DNA of 64,000 nt from Marinovum algicola (GCF_900109145.1 NZ_FNYY01000001.1:372001-436000), one strand, 5' to 3'; shown: positions 8,944 to 17,587, numbered from the stretch's first letter. Notes: generated by a model not told the origin, from the letters alone. Numbers and translations are program-made.

Positions 8944-8965
8944 GGGGGTCGCCGTGGCGGCCCCC
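8944..8965 (+). terminator. Intercistronic hairpin (attenuator) after the sugar-binding protein gene
   Basis: GGGGGTCGCC (8944-8953) pairs with GGCGGCCCCC (8956-8965), with one G-T pair and a two-base tip that would open to a small loop. No T-run follows, and the permease gene starts 21 bases later. This fits partial termination or 3' end protection that keeps binding protein in excess over permease. Confidence 0.55.
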
Positions 8966-8986
8966 ACCCAACCCCGAGGGACTCTC

Positions 8987-10057
8987 ATGTCTAGCAAGCT
9001 GACACGGTCGAACCGTGCCGGGTGGCTTTTTGCGCTGCCGGGCTTCTCGCTCCTGTTTCTGTTCATCATCGTGCCGTTTTTCTTTGCCTTCTGGCTTTCG
9101 CTGACAAATCAGCGGCTTGTCTCGCCCAACCCGACCGAGTTCGTGGGGCTGAAGAACTATGCCGATCTGCTCAGCGTCTCGGTCCTGACGCTGGAGCCGG
9201 AGCGTGACGAAGCAGGAGAGATCCGCCGCGACGATGACGGTGCCATCGCATATCCCCGGGTCCGCAGCATCACCCGTTCGGACGAGTTTCCGCAGTATCG
9301 CGGCATGCGCGAATGGTTCCGTTGGCACTGGGGCGACAAGGCCAAGGTGGTGATCGCAAGCGACGTGGTCTTCATGAAGGCGCTGGTCAACACGTTGACC
9401 TTCGCGCTGTTCATCGTGCCCTTGCAAGGCGGCGGGGCGCTGTTGCTGGCCCTGCTGATCAATCAGAAGCTGCGCGGCATCAACGCCTTCCGCACGATTT
9501 ATTTCATGCCGGTGGTGATCTCGATCGTGGTGATCTCGCTGCTCTGGCGCTTTATCTATTCCGGCAACGAAGGGCTGTTGAACAACATCCTTGAAGCGCT
9601 GACCTTTGGTGCCTTCACGCCCGTCGACTGGCTGGGCTCGACCGACACGGCGCTGGGATCGATCATCGCCATGTCGGCCTGGCAGGCGGTGGGCTTTCAC
9701 ATGGTGATCTGGCTCGCCGGGCTGCAAACCATCTCGCCCACGCTCTATGAGGCGGCGGCGATCGAAGGCGCCAGCAAGTGGCAGACCTTCCGCTATGTCA
9801 CCTGGCCGGGGCTGCGGAACACCGCCGTTCTGGTGCTGATCGTCATCACCATGCAGAGCTTCGCGGTCTTTGCGCAGATCGACGTGATGACCAATGGCGG
9901 CCCGCTCGATTCCACCCAGACGCTGGTCTTCCAGACCGTCGAACGCGGCTATGGCAAGCAGGACATTTCCGGGGGCGCGACGATCTCGGTCATCCTGTTC
10001 CTCATGGTCCTGATGATTTCGGCCGTTCAGGCCTTTCTGACCCGGGAGCGCAACTGA
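8987..10057 (+). CDS. Sugar ABC transporter permease (MalF-type)
   Basis: A 356-residue inner-membrane permease. The start at 8987 follows GAGGG; an in-frame ATG at 8954 lies inside the hairpin and is rejected. The first helix is AGWLFALPGFSLLFLFIIVPFF. The cytoplasmic EAA loop YEAAAIEGASKWQTFRYVTWP contacts the ATPase. Between helix 1 and helix 2 there is an unusually long hydrophilic loop, residues about 55-115, rich in Asp, Glu and Arg (LEPERDEAGEIRRDDDG, then DEFPQYRGMREWFRW). Such P1-like insertions occur in some oligosaccharide permeases. The stop TGA overlaps the next ATG. Confidence 0.93.
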   Translation: MSSKLTRSNRAGWLFALPGFSLLFLFIIVPFFFAFWLSLTNQRLVSPNPTEFVGLKNYADLLSVSVLTLEPERDEAGEIRRDDDGAIAYPRVRSITRSDEFPQYRGMREWFRWHWGDKAKVVIASDVVFMKALVNTLTFALFIVPLQGGGALLLALLINQKLRGINAFRTIYFMPVVISIVVISLLWRFIYSGNEGLLNNILEALTFGAFTPVDWLGSTDTALGSIIAMSAWQAVGFHMVIWLAGLQTISPTLYEAAAIEGASKWQTFRYVTWPGLRNTAVLVLIVITMQSFAVFAQIDVMTNGGPLDSTQTLVFQTVERGYGKQDISGGATISVILFLMVLMISAVQAFLTRERN

Positions 10058-10938
10058 TGGCCCTCGTCACCTCCGACAACCGCGGCCTGCGGCTGGCAGC
10101 GCGCTATGCGACGCTGATCCTCGTGGCCCTCATCTTCCTGTTCCCGCTGGTCTTCATGGTGGTCTCGAGCCTGAAGCCCGATCAGCAGCTTCTGGCCGAC
10201 ACCTCGAGCATCCGCGCCTTCCTTCCGGTAGGCGATATCAGCCTCGACAATTATTACAAGGCCTTCGACCGCGCGCCCATCGGGCTGTTCATGATGAACT
10301 CGGTGGGGATCACCATCGTCACCGTGGTGCTGTCGATCCTGCTCTGTTCGCTGGCGGCGTTTTCCTTCGTCTTTCTCGACTGGAGCGGGCGCGGCGTGCT
10401 GCTTTCGGTGATCGTCGCGACCCTGATCATCCCCTTCGAGACCATCGCGGTGCCGCTTTTGCTCTTTGTGTCGAAACTGCCCTGGATCGGCTGGGAGGGG
10501 CTGGAGTTCGGCTGGCTCAACACCTACCGCGTGCAGGTGATCCCCTGGATCGTCGATGCGCTGACGATCTTTCTCTTCGTGCAGTTCTTCAAGGATCTGC
10601 CGCGCGAACTGATCGAGGCGGCGCGGGTGGAGGGCGCAAGCTGGTTCACCGTCTACCGCCGGATCGTCATGCCGCTCTCCGGCCCGGTGCTGGCCACCGC
10701 CGCCATTCTGAAATCGCTGAAGATGTACAACGAGCAATACCTCTGGCCGCTGATCGTGGTGCAGGACGAGGCGCATCGCCCGGTCATGGTGGGCTTGGGC
10801 TACTTCTTCCAACTGCAAATCGCCTGGGGCGAGGTGATGGCCTATCTCACCCTGATCTCCGTTCCGGTCATCGCCTTCTATCTTGTCATGCAACGCGCCT
10901 TCATCTCGTCGATCGCTTCGACCGGTGTGAAGGGCTGA
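10057..10938 (+). CDS. Sugar ABC transporter permease (MalG-type)
   Basis: A 293-residue inner-membrane permease that pairs with the preceding protein. The ATG at 10057 overlaps the previous stop by one base (TGATG), which indicates translational coupling. A longer upstream open frame exists but lies inside the first permease gene and is ignored. Six helices are visible, the first being YATLILVALIFLFPLVFMVVSSL. The EAA loop is ELIEAARVEGASWFTVYRRIVMP. Together the two permeases form the transport channel driven by the ATPase at 11951. Confidence 0.93.
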   Translation: MALVTSDNRGLRLAARYATLILVALIFLFPLVFMVVSSLKPDQQLLADTSSIRAFLPVGDISLDNYYKAFDRAPIGLFMMNSVGITIVTVVLSILLCSLAAFSFVFLDWSGRGVLLSVIVATLIIPFETIAVPLLLFVSKLPWIGWEGLEFGWLNTYRVQVIPWIVDALTIFLFVQFFKDLPRELIEAARVEGASWFTVYRRIVMPLSGPVLATAAILKSLKMYNEQYLWPLIVVQDEAHRPVMVGLGYFFQLQIAWGEVMAYLTLISVPVIAFYLVMQRAFISSIASTGVKG

Positions 10939-10948
10939 GGAACTCACT

Positions 10949-11944
10949 ATGACCATCGCACTCGAAAATCACTGGATCTGGGACAGCTGGTACGCCCACG
11001 ACGGCGCCCGCTGGCACGGATATTTCCTGAAGGCGCCCAAGTCGCTGGGCAACCCCGACCTGCGCCACTTCAACGTGAGCCAGGGCCATGCGGTCAGCGA
11101 CGATCTGGTGACCTGGGAGCACTTGGGCACCTGCCTGACCCCCTCCGAGGGGCCTGCCTTCGACGATTACACCACCTGGACCGGCTCCGTGGTGCAGGAC
11201 GGCGATGGCCTCTGGCACCTGTTCTACACCGGCACCGCGCGGGCCGAGGACGGGCTCTATCAGCGCATCGGCCATGCCACCTCGCACGATATGCACAGCT
11301 GGGAGCGGGCGGAAGACGGGCTTTGCCTCGATCTCACCGGGCCGAATGCCCGGCACTACGAGGCGGATCACGCCAGGGGCTTCTGGCACGACCGCGCGAT
11401 GCGCGATCCCTGGGTGATGCGCGACCCCGAGGGCGCGGGCTGGCTGATGTATTTCACCGCCCGCGCACCGGGCATCAAGGAACCCAACGCCGGCGGCGCC
11501 GTGGGCTTTGCCACATCGCCCGACCTCAAGACCTGGACGCTTCAGCCACCGGTCTTTACCGGCGGCTTCGGCCAGTTGGAGGTGCCGCAGGTGTTTCAGC
11601 ACCAGGGCCATTGGTTCTGCCTGTTCTGCACCGCCGCCGAACATTTCAGCAAGGCGCAGGCCGAAGCGACGCCCAGCGGTCCGGTCACCGGCAACCATTA
11701 CCTGATCGGCGAGGGGCCGCGCGGCCCGTGGAAGATCGCGCCCGGCAATTTCCTTGACGGCGCGCTGCCCTGCTTTCGCTACGCGGCGCGGATCGTGGAC
11801 ACCGGCGAGGGGCTCGTGATCCTCGGGTTCAACGACTACGCGCCGGATGGCGAGTTCGGCGGCTTCGTGCTCGATCCCGCGCCGGTCACCCTCGACGACA
11901 ACGGGCTGCTCCGCGTCGAGCAGCCGCCGAAAGCTGCGGAGTAA
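10949..11944 (+). CDS. Intracellular five-bladed beta-propeller glycoside hydrolase (GH32/43/68-like)
   Basis: A 331-residue protein without signal peptide, so it acts in the cytoplasm on the imported sugar. The clan-typical features are D12 in WIWDSWY (candidate nucleophile or base), the R152-D153-P154 stabiliser in AMRDPWVM, and E211 in GQLEVPQVF (candidate acid). WTGSVV and LFYTG resemble blade motifs of beta-fructosidases. It lies between permease and ATPase genes of the ABC operon, so it probably hydrolyses the disaccharide or oligosaccharide that the transporter brings in. Family assignment among GH32, GH43 and GH68 is not certain. A fructoside is my first guess. Confidence 0.8.
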   Translation: MTIALENHWIWDSWYAHDGARWHGYFLKAPKSLGNPDLRHFNVSQGHAVSDDLVTWEHLGTCLTPSEGPAFDDYTTWTGSVVQDGDGLWHLFYTGTARAEDGLYQRIGHATSHDMHSWERAEDGLCLDLTGPNARHYEADHARGFWHDRAMRDPWVMRDPEGAGWLMYFTARAPGIKEPNAGGAVGFATSPDLKTWTLQPPVFTGGFGQLEVPQVFQHQGHWFCLFCTAAEHFSKAQAEATPSGPVTGNHYLIGEGPRGPWKIAPGNFLDGALPCFRYAARIVDTGEGLVILGFNDYAPDGEFGGFVLDPAPVTLDDNGLLRVEQPPKAAE

Positions 11945-11950
11945 ACGGCT

Positions 11951-13036
11951 ATGGCAACTCTGAAACTCACCGACATTCGCAAGAGCTATGGCAACGCCTA
12001 TGTCATCAAGGGGGTCGATCTGGAGATCGAGGACGGCGAGTTCACCGTTTTCGTCGGCCCGTCGGGCTGTGGCAAGTCGACCCTGTTGCGGATGATTTCG
12101 GGGCTCGAGGACATCACCGCCGGCACGCTCGAGATCGACGGTCAGAGGGTCAACGACCTGCCGCCCAAGGAACGCGGCATCGCCATGGTGTTCCAGTCCT
12201 ACGCGATCTTTCCGCATATGACCGTGCGCGAGAACGTGGCGTTCGGGCTGACCATTGCCGGCGCCTCCAAGGCCGAGAAAGAGGAAAAGGTGGCCGAGGC
12301 CGCCCGGGTTCTCCAGATGGAGCATCTGCTCGACCGTCGGCCCAGCCAGCTTTCGGGAGGCCAGCGCCAGCGGGTTGCCATCGGCCGCGCCATCGTGCGC
12401 AAGCCCAAGGTTTTCCTGTTCGACGAACCGCTGTCGAACCTCGACGCGGCGCTGCGCATGGACATGCGGATGGAGATCGGCAAGCTGCACAAGCACCTGA
12501 ACGCGACGATGGTCTATGTCACCCACGATCAGGTCGAGGCGATGACGCTGGCCGACAAGATCGTGGTGTTGAAGGACGGCAAGGTCATGCAGGTCGGCAC
12601 CCCGATGGAGCTGTTCCACGAGCCCGCCAACCGCTTTGTCGCAGGCTTTCTCGGGGCGCCGTCGATGAACTTTCTCGAGGTGTCGGTCGACGCGCGGGAC
12701 GGCCGCGAGGCACGCGTCTCGAACGCGGCGCTGGAGCCGCTTGCCGTCGCTCACAAGGGCCGGATCGATGGTCAGCCGCACGCGGTTCTGGGCATCCGGC
12801 CGCAACATGTCTCGGCCACCGAGCCGGGGCGCGGCCTGCTGCATGGCACCGTCAACCTGTCGGAGCGGCTGGGCACCGAGACCGTCGTCGACATGACCCT
12901 GAAGGATGGCACCAAGTTCATCGCCGCCTTTGACGAGGATCGGATTTTCGAGCCCGGCGAAGCCATCGACCTGGAGTTCGACCCCGCCCGCGCGCATCTT
13001 TTTGCCGCCGATGACGATCCGGCGGCGCCGCATTGA
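11951..13036 (+). CDS. Sugar ABC transporter ATP-binding protein (UgpC/MsmK type)
   Basis: A 361-residue ATPase. The nucleotide-binding domain (residues 1-235) shows Walker A GPSGCGKST, the signature LSGGQRQRVAIGRA, Walker B VFLFDEPLSNLD and the switch His in VTHDQ. Residues 240-361 are the TOBE/OB-fold regulatory domain (VLGIRPQHV). It energises the two upstream permeases and is the last gene of the LacI operon. It starts six bases after the glycosidase stop. The convergent sulfatase gene ends 10 bases downstream, with no clear terminator between them. Confidence 0.95.
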   Translation: MATLKLTDIRKSYGNAYVIKGVDLEIEDGEFTVFVGPSGCGKSTLLRMISGLEDITAGTLEIDGQRVNDLPPKERGIAMVFQSYAIFPHMTVRENVAFGLTIAGASKAEKEEKVAEAARVLQMEHLLDRRPSQLSGGQRQRVAIGRAIVRKPKVFLFDEPLSNLDAALRMDMRMEIGKLHKHLNATMVYVTHDQVEAMTLADKIVVLKDGKVMQVGTPMELFHEPANRFVAGFLGAPSMNFLEVSVDARDGREARVSNAALEPLAVAHKGRIDGQPHAVLGIRPQHVSATEPGRGLLHGTVNLSERLGTETVVDMTLKDGTKFIAAFDEDRIFEPGEAIDLEFDPARAHLFAADDDPAAPH

Positions 13037-13046
13037 CCTCTGGCGG

Positions 13047-14510
13047 TTAGTGCCCGCTGGCGAGATAGCGGTTGCGCTCCGGTGACGGATCGCGCCAGCG
13101 CAGATGTTCCGCCGGGGCGGTCGCGCCGACCCAGCTTCGCAGGAGGGCGTTGCGTTGCTTCGCCCTCTCTTGCGCGCGGGCAATGGCGGCGGGATCCCAG
13201 CCCTGCATCAGCACGGCGGCGAGTTCGGCGACCAGCTCGGGGCGTTGGGTTGCGAGGTCGGTCAGCTCATCCGGGTCGTCCCGCATGTCAAAGAGCTGTG
13301 GCGCATAGCCATCGTACCAGCACAGCTTGAACCGGTCGCGGCGCAGCATCCGGTGGCGTTGCGGGCCGGTGCGGATGTTCATCAGGCCGCCATAATAGCT
13401 GGCGGTGACCTGGTTGTGCCAGTCGGCCCGTTGCATCAAATCGCGCCCGATCTGGCCGGGCAGGGGCGCGGCGCCGCTGCGCGCCAGCAGCGTGGCTGAC
13501 AGGTCGCAGAGGCTGACCACGCGATCATCCACCGCGCCGGCCTCGATCCCGGGGCCGGCCAGGATCATCGGCACCTTGGCGCTTTCGTCATGAAAGGTGC
13601 TCTTCCACCACAGGCCGCGCTCGCCAAGCGCCTCGCCGTGATCCGAGACATAGATCACCAGGGTGTCCGCGCGGGCCGCCACCTTGTCGATCGCTCGCCC
13701 CGCCAGACGGTCGATCATCCGCACCAGCCCGTAATAGGCCGCCCGGCTGCGCATCACGGCATCCTCGGGCACGGTATCCACCGCGCCGGCTTCGGCCCAT
13801 TCGGCAAGGGCGGGATGTCGGGTCGCCGGTGCGGCCAGGCGCGGCGGGCCGACCCCGGGCGCAATCGCCCGGTAATCCTCCGGCGTGGCGATATATGGCG
13901 GGTGCGGGCAGAACAGGCTGACCAGCGCAAAGAACGGCCGGCCTTCGGCATCGCGCCGGGCGATCACCTCGTCCAGCGTGCGTTCGGCCATTTCGGTGAC
14001 CGCGTGGTCATAGGCCTGATACGAGGTCTCGCCCATGCCCGACCCCGGCAATTCGGCGCCGCGGTTGCCGCGCGCCCCGGTGAGTGCGCCGATATCCGGC
14101 GCCCCGGCGCCGGGCCAGCCGGCGCCGATATCGCCGATCGGGCGGGCGCCAAAACCGTGGTGCTGATCGGGGCCGTAAAAGTGCATCCGCCCGATCAGCC
14201 GGGTGTCATACCCGGCGGCACCCATGGCATGGGCAAGGGTTGGGATGTCGGAGGGCAGGAAATCGTCGTTGCTGCGCACACCCGAGACATGCGGCTCGAG
14301 CCCGGTGAGAAAAGCCATGCGCGAGGGCACGCAGAGCGGGGCAGGGCAATAGGCATTGCTGAACCTTGTGCCGCGCGCGGCCAGCGCATCGAGGGCCGGC
14401 GTCTGTGCCGCCGGGTCCCCCGCCGCGCCAAGCGCCCGGGCCGCATGCTGATCGGTCATCACCAGCAGGATGTTCGGTTTTTCGGTGGTGTCGGATATTG
14501 GTCTGGACAA
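13047..14510 (-). CDS. Sulfatase (formylglycine-dependent, type I)
   Basis: An alkaline-phosphatase-superfamily sulfatase of about 487 residues. The sequence opens with KPNILLVMTDQHAARALG (metal-binding Asp) and carries LCVPSRMAFLTG, the C-x-P-S-R motif whose Cys becomes formylglycine. Further metal ligands appear at VSDHGEALGERGLW. There is no signal peptide, so it is probably cytoplasmic. I chose the TTG at 14510 because it puts the catalytic core close to the start and leaves room for promoters. In-frame ATGs at 14549 and 14567 are alternatives. It is divergent from tctC, and a second sulfatase ends that operon. The organic sulfate ester substrate is unknown. No formylglycine-generating enzyme is in the window. 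Confidence 0.9.
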   Translation of the reverse strand: MSRPISDTTEKPNILLVMTDQHAARALGAAGDPAAQTPALDALAARGTRFSNAYCPAPLCVPSRMAFLTGLEPHVSGVRSNDDFLPSDIPTLAHAMGAAGYDTRLIGRMHFYGPDQHHGFGARPIGDIGAGWPGAGAPDIGALTGARGNRGAELPGSGMGETSYQAYDHAVTEMAERTLDEVIARRDAEGRPFFALVSLFCPHPPYIATPEDYRAIAPGVGPPRLAAPATRHPALAEWAEAGAVDTVPEDAVMRSRAAYYGLVRMIDRLAGRAIDKVAARADTLVIYVSDHGEALGERGLWWKSTFHDESAKVPMILAGPGIEAGAVDDRVVSLCDLSATLLARSGAAPLPGQIGRDLMQRADWHNQVTASYYGGLMNIRTGPQRHRMLRRDRFKLCWYDGYAPQLFDMRDDPDELTDLATQRPELVAELAAVLMQGWDPAAIARAQERAKQRNALLRSWVGATAPAEHLRWRDPSPERNRYLASGH

Positions 14511-14541
14511 TTTGAGGTTTTCCCTATATCGGTTGGTCCAA
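14497..14541. promoter_or_regulatory. Candidate GntR/FCD operator region between sulfatase and tctC
   Basis: ATTGGTCTGGACAAT (14497-14511) has ATTG/CAAT arms. TTGGTCCAA (14533-14541) is a nine-base palindrome, found again as TTGGACCAA at 14649-14657 just inside tctC. Both share TTGGTC, close to the TGGT-ACCA half-sites known for FCD-type GntR regulators such as PdhR and LldR. The FCD regulator at 17584 is the obvious candidate to bind. The region is AT-rich for this genome and serves two divergent transcripts. Confidence 0.4.
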
Positions 14542-14584
14542 TATGCCATAAATTGGCAAATTTTCAATGTGGGAGGACGGAATA

Positions 14585-15556
14585 TTGCTTAATACACGAA
14601 AATTCATTGCGATCTTGGGGCTGGGTGTCGCAGCTTTGGCCCTTCCGGTTGGACCAATTGGCGCCGGCGCGGCCCAGGCGCAGGATTTCCCCGCCAAGCC
14701 GCTCGAGGTCATCGTGCCGTTCAAGCCCGGCGGTCGGACCGACGTGGTGGCCCGTCTGATCGGCGACAAGATCCAGGAAAAGGGCCTGCTGAGCCAGCCG
14801 ATGGCGGTGGTCAATGCCGATGGCGGGGCCGGGGCCAATGCCGTCAACCGGATGCGCCGGGGCGATGACGATGGCCACACCATCGTGCATTGGCACCACC
14901 AGGCGCTGATCGCCATGGCGATGGGGCTGGGCGATTTCGGGCTCGAGGATTTCAAGTCGATCGGCTACACCGGCGGCGGCAGCCCGGTCTGGGTGGTCAG
15001 CGAGGACAGCGAATTCGACACGCTCGAAGACCTGATCGCGCATCTCAAGGAAAATCCGCGCAGTCTGATCGAGGCGGTGGGCATCGGCACCATTCCGCAT
15101 TTCGTTGGTGCCATGCTGGCCAATGAAGCCGGCTTCGAGACCCGCTACGTCACCGCCAATTCCGGGGCCGACCGGCTGCGGCTGGTGCTGGGTGGCAATG
15201 CCGATATCGCGCTCTTTGCCGCGTCGGAATATCTCGCCCAGGGCGAGGGGCTGAAAGCGCTGGTCTATTTCGGTCGCGAGCGTCTGCCCGACATGCCCGA
15301 TGTGCCGACCGCGACCGAGCTGGGCTATGACGTGAGCTGGGCCAACCCGAACTGGTGGCTGGCGCCGGCCTCGACCCCGGATGCCCATGTGGCCGAGCTG
15401 GCATCGGCGCTGGAAGCGGCAATCAATGATCCCGAGATCGTCGAGTATTTCCGTAACAACACGCTCGAGCCCTATTGGACGCCCGGAGACGCGGCCATGG
15501 CCGATGCCGAAAAGCAGCTCGAGGCGTTGAAGGCCGTGGCGGCCACGATCAACTGA
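14585..15556 (+). CDS. tctC: Tripartite tricarboxylate transporter substrate-binding protein (TctC/Bug)
   Basis: A 323-residue periplasmic receptor of the Bug family. The TTG at 14585 is taken as start because GGGAGG (14571-14576) is well spaced from it; the ATG at 14567 precedes that site. The signal peptide runs to AAQAQ before DFPAKPLEVIVPFKPGGRTD, where the PFKPGG segment is the family's ligand-binding loop. It recruits a carboxylate-bearing solute for TctAB. Its setting between two sulfatases suggests a sulfated or sulfate-ester-linked organic acid, or a carboxylate linked to its breakdown. The gene is followed by a very strong hairpin before tctB. Confidence 0.92.
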   Translation: MLNTRKFIAILGLGVAALALPVGPIGAGAAQAQDFPAKPLEVIVPFKPGGRTDVVARLIGDKIQEKGLLSQPMAVVNADGGAGANAVNRMRRGDDDGHTIVHWHHQALIAMAMGLGDFGLEDFKSIGYTGGGSPVWVVSEDSEFDTLEDLIAHLKENPRSLIEAVGIGTIPHFVGAMLANEAGFETRYVTANSGADRLRLVLGGNADIALFAASEYLAQGEGLKALVYFGRERLPDMPDVPTATELGYDVSWANPNWWLAPASTPDAHVAELASALEAAINDPEIVEYFRNNTLEPYWTPGDAAMADAEKQLEALKAVAATIN

Positions 15557-15560
15557 TCCC

Positions 15561-15595
15561 CGCGCCGGCGGGCCGGGCTGTGGCCCGCCGGCGCG
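15561..15595 (+). terminator. Perfect 14-bp hairpin between tctC and tctB
   Basis: CGCGCCGGCGGGCC (15561-15574) pairs without mismatch with GGCCCGCCGGCGCG (15582-15595) around a seven-base loop. It begins five bases after the tctC stop and has no T-run. Its place after the binding-protein gene, like those in the TRAP and ABC operons here, suggests an mRNA-protecting or attenuating element that lets tctC be expressed above tctBA. Confidence 0.65.
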
Positions 15596-15619
15596 ATGCC
15601 TGAGAGGGGAGGCCGAGCC

Positions 15620-16093
15620 TTGCGCGACGCGACACGCCAGACCATCGCCGACGTCATTCTCGCCGCACTGGTGGCGGCGGGGGCGGCGCTATTGTTCATC
15701 GGTGCGGCCGAACTGCCGCCGCCGCGTTTCGAGCCGCTGGGATCGGCGGCGCTGCCGCGCATCCTCGGGACGCTGCTGATCTTTTTCGCGGTGATCCTGG
15801 TGATCCGCGCCCTGCTGCGTCTGCGCGCCGGGCAGGCCAGTGCGGCGGCACCCTCCGGCGCCGATCCACGGCGCGGCGCGCTGGTCTTCGTCGCCCTGGT
15901 GCTCTATGTCGCCGCGCTCGATTTCGGCCGCATGCCCTTCGTGCCCGCGACCACCGTCTTCGTGACCGCCACCGGCCTCGTCATCGGCGCGCGCAGCTGG
16001 GTGAACCTGGCGGTCTTTGCCGCCGTCGGTCTGGTGCTGTCGCTGGCGATCTCGACCATCCTCGAACGCTTTCTCTATATCTCGATCGGCTGA
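15620..16093 (+). CDS. tctB: Tripartite tricarboxylate transporter small subunit (TctB)
   Basis: A protein of about 157 residues with four predicted helices (for example IADVILAALVAAGAALLFIGA and GALVFVALVLYVAALDFGRM), the TctB/DUF1468 pattern. The TTG at 15620 is preferred because GGGGAGG at 15606-15612 lies seven bases upstream. The in-frame ATG at 15596 abuts the hairpin and has no ribosome site. TctB is the small membrane partner of TctA in sodium-dependent carboxylate uptake. The tctA gene starts three bases after its stop. Confidence 0.88.
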   Translation: MRDATRQTIADVILAALVAAGAALLFIGAAELPPPRFEPLGSAALPRILGTLLIFFAVILVIRALLRLRAGQASAAAPSGADPRRGALVFVALVLYVAALDFGRMPFVPATTVFVTATGLVIGARSWVNLAVFAAVGLVLSLAISTILERFLYISIG

Positions 16094-16096
16094 CCC

Positions 16097-17587
16097 ATGC
16101 TTGACGCCTTCCTCGCCCTCGCTGAGTGGCAAAATCTGCTGTTTCTGGCCGTCGGCACCGGTCTCGGCATCGTCGTCGGCGCCATTCCGGGCCTCACCGC
16201 ATCGATGCTGATCGCCCTGACCCTGCCGCTCACCTTCCACATGGATCCGGTGAGCGCGGTGACCCTGTTGATCGGCGAATATGTCGGCGGCATTTCGGGC
16301 GGGCTGATCACCGCGATCCTGCTGAGGATGCCCGGCACGCCGGCCTCGATCGTCACCACCTTCGACGGCTATCCGATGGCGCAGAACGGTTTTGCCGAAC
16401 GCGCGCTCGCGCTGGGCATCATGGCCTCGGTGGTGGGCGGCATCATCTCCTGGGGGTTCCTCGCCGGCATGTCTCCGGCGCTCGCGCGCTTTGCCCTGCA
16501 ATTCGGACCCTGGGAATATTTCACCCTGGTGCTGATGGCGCTGGTGATGCTGGCGGTGCTGTCGCAGGGCTCGATGGTCAAGGGGCTGATGGCCGCCGCG
16601 CTGGGCATGGCCTTTGCGCTGCCCGGTATCGACAGTTCGATCGGGCAGGCGCGGCTCACCTTCGGCTCGAGCGCCATGCTGTCGGGCTTCGGGCTCTTGC
16701 CGGTGCTGATCGGGGCCTTTGCGATCAGTCAGATCCTGCGCGATGCCGCCACGCCGCAGGAAAGCGGCAGGATGGACATGCCCAAGTCCAAGCTGCCGAT
16801 CTATCGCAGCGATCTCGGCTATGCACCCAAACTGCTGCGCGGCTCGGTCATCGGCACCTGGATCGGCCTGCTGCCCGGCATTGGCGCAAATATCGCCGCG
16901 CTGGTGTCCTATTCCACCGAAAAGCAGCTCTCGAAAGAGCCCGAGAAGTTCGGCACCGGGCACGAGCCCGGCGTTGTGGCCGCCGAAAGCGCCAACAATG
17001 CCTCGATCGGCGGCGCGCTCATCCCGCTGATCACCATGGGCATTCCCGGCTCGGTGACCGAGGCGATCCTGATCGGCGCGCTGACCATCCACAATCTGCA
17101 ACCGGGGCCTTTGCTGTTCCAGAACGCGCCCGAGATCGCCTATGGCATCATCGCGGCCTACCTGGTGGCCAATGTACTGATGCTGATGCTGATGTGGGGC
17201 GCGGTGCGCTACATTGCCCGTATCGTGCAACTGCCGCGCTCTGGGCTGATGGCGGTGATCCTGGTGTTCTGCGTCACCGGATCCTATGCGGTGAACTCCA
17301 GCTTCTCGGATGTCTGGGTGATGATCGGCTTTGGTCTTGTCGGGCTGGGGCTGGAATATTGCCGGGTGCCGCTCGGGCCCTTTGTCATCGGCTTCGTGCT
17401 TTCGCCCATCGCCGAAGAACAGCTGCGCGCCTCGTTGATGATGTCCGACGGCAACCTGGCAGAGATCCTGACGCGACCCTATGCGCTGCTGTTCCTGGCG
17501 CTGGCCTTGATCACGGTGATCTGGCCTTATATCGCGGCGCGCCTGGGCGCCCGGGCGCGGGCCAAGCAAGCGGAGGAACCGTCGTGA
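16097..17587 (+). CDS. tctA: Tripartite tricarboxylate transporter large permease (TctA)
   Basis: A 496-residue integral membrane protein with about twelve helices. The duplicated family motif appears as VGAIPGLTASMLIALTLPL near the start and as GLLPGIGANIAALVSYSTEK in the second half, followed by GALIPLITMGIPGSVTEAIL. It forms the transport path for the solute delivered by TctC. The stop overlaps the GTG of the GntR gene (GTGA), so permease and regulator are translationally coupled. Confidence 0.94.
   Translation: MLDAFLALAEWQNLLFLAVGTGLGIVVGAIPGLTASMLIALTLPLTFHMDPVSAVTLLIGEYVGGISGGLITAILLRMPGTPASIVTTFDGYPMAQNGFAERALALGIMASVVGGIISWGFLAGMSPALARFALQFGPWEYFTLVLMALVMLAVLSQGSMVKGLMAAALGMAFALPGIDSSIGQARLTFGSSAMLSGFGLLPVLIGAFAISQILRDAATPQESGRMDMPKSKLPIYRSDLGYAPKLLRGSVIGTWIGLLPGIGANIAALVSYSTEKQLSKEPEKFGTGHEPGVVAAESANNASIGGALIPLITMGIPGSVTEAILIGALTIHNLQPGPLLFQNAPEIAYGIIAAYLVANVLMLMLMWGAVRYIARIVQLPRSGLMAVILVFCVTGSYAVNSSFSDVWVMIGFGLVGLGLEYCRVPLGPFVIGFVLSPIAEEQLRASLMMSDGNLAEILTRPYALLFLALALITVIWPYIAARLGARARAKQAEEPS

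Noticed and set aside
13047-14510. Choline sulfatase (BetC)
   Set aside because: The general sulfatase motifs fit, but there is no betaine gene and the transporter beside it is of the TTT type. The specific name is not supported.
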